DNA of 12,226 bases, from contig CALVRY010000029.1 in the NCBI GenBank assembly GCA_944358755.1, forward strand, positions 1 through 12,226, read 5' to 3'. The notes beneath the pieces are model-generated. The model saw nothing but the letters and a program-made list of their open reading frames with translations. It searched no databases and was not told the DNA's origin. Each line of letters begins with the position of its first letter. The first letter of the stretch is position 1. The position numbers and the translations under genes were made by a program. Below, piece after piece: positions 12,220-12,226 of this stretch. Origin of the DNA: an uncultured Bacilli bacterium. GTDB taxonomy: Bacteria > Bacillota_I > Bacilli_A > RFN20 > CAG-826.

Positions 12220-12226
12220 ATGAATA
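12220..12226 (+). CDS. Start of a plus-strand gene running out of the window
   Basis: An ATG at 12220 follows a very strong Shine-Dalgarno AAAGGAGG (12208-12215) by four bases, and a TATAAT lies upstream. Only the codons for Met-Asn and one further base are visible, so the product cannot be identified. The strength of the ribosome site suggests a well-expressed gene. Confidence 0.6.

Overview
The window looks like chromosome from an AT-rich, low-GC Gram-positive (Bacillota) anaerobe, plausibly an uncultured gut Bacilli/Mollicutes-like lineage. The support is the strong A/T bias, AGGAGG-type ribosome binding sites, standard stop usage (mostly TAA, with TGG for Trp), several lipobox lipoproteins, and a CcpA/LacI-type operator. 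The lineage is an inference. I see no tRNA, rRNA, CRISPR array, transposase or integrase.

Layout: (a) 1-177 is the C-terminal end of a GH172/DUF2961-type glycosidase. It is near 50% GC, unlike everything after it. (b) 178-689 is gene-free, AT-rich and holds a 10-bp tandem repeat. (c) A LysR-type regulator (690-1571, minus) is divergent from a five-gene plus-strand cluster (1703-9182). The cluster encodes an SGNH/DUF4886-like surface hydrolase, a lipoprotein with three copies of an uncharacterised domain, a smaller lipoprotein with one copy of that domain, an 806-residue membrane protein carrying an alpha/beta-hydrolase domain, and a malic enzyme. Gaps are 10-24 bp and a strong terminator follows the malic enzyme. 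(d) 9183-9488 holds that terminator, a second hairpin and a set of TTTTCACG motifs with a 12-bp inverted repeat, upstream of a RibD/DHFR-like reductase (9489-10163). (e) 10175-10665 is a broken cyclophilin-like lipoprotein gene, with a frameshift at a poly-T run and an in-frame amber codon. (f) 10666-11088 carries two hairpins between convergent genes, then a minus-strand HSL-type esterase (11089-12039). (g) The last bases hold a promoter, a strong ribosome binding site and the first two codons of another plus-strand gene.

The most interesting unit is the cluster at 1703-7979. Two consecutive lipoproteins combine an InlB/Flg_new-like beta repeat with one or three copies of a domain of about 150 residues marked by W-Y-x-K-T-x-T-S-G. 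They lie between a secreted SGNH hydrolase and a membrane-bound alpha/beta hydrolase. The proposal is a cell-surface system for binding and de-esterifying a ligand, probably a modified glycan or lipid. A near-consensus catabolite operator sits in the promoter of the first gene, so carbon-source control is likely; the LysR neighbour is a candidate second regulator. The ligand and the domain's function cannot be read from the sequence.
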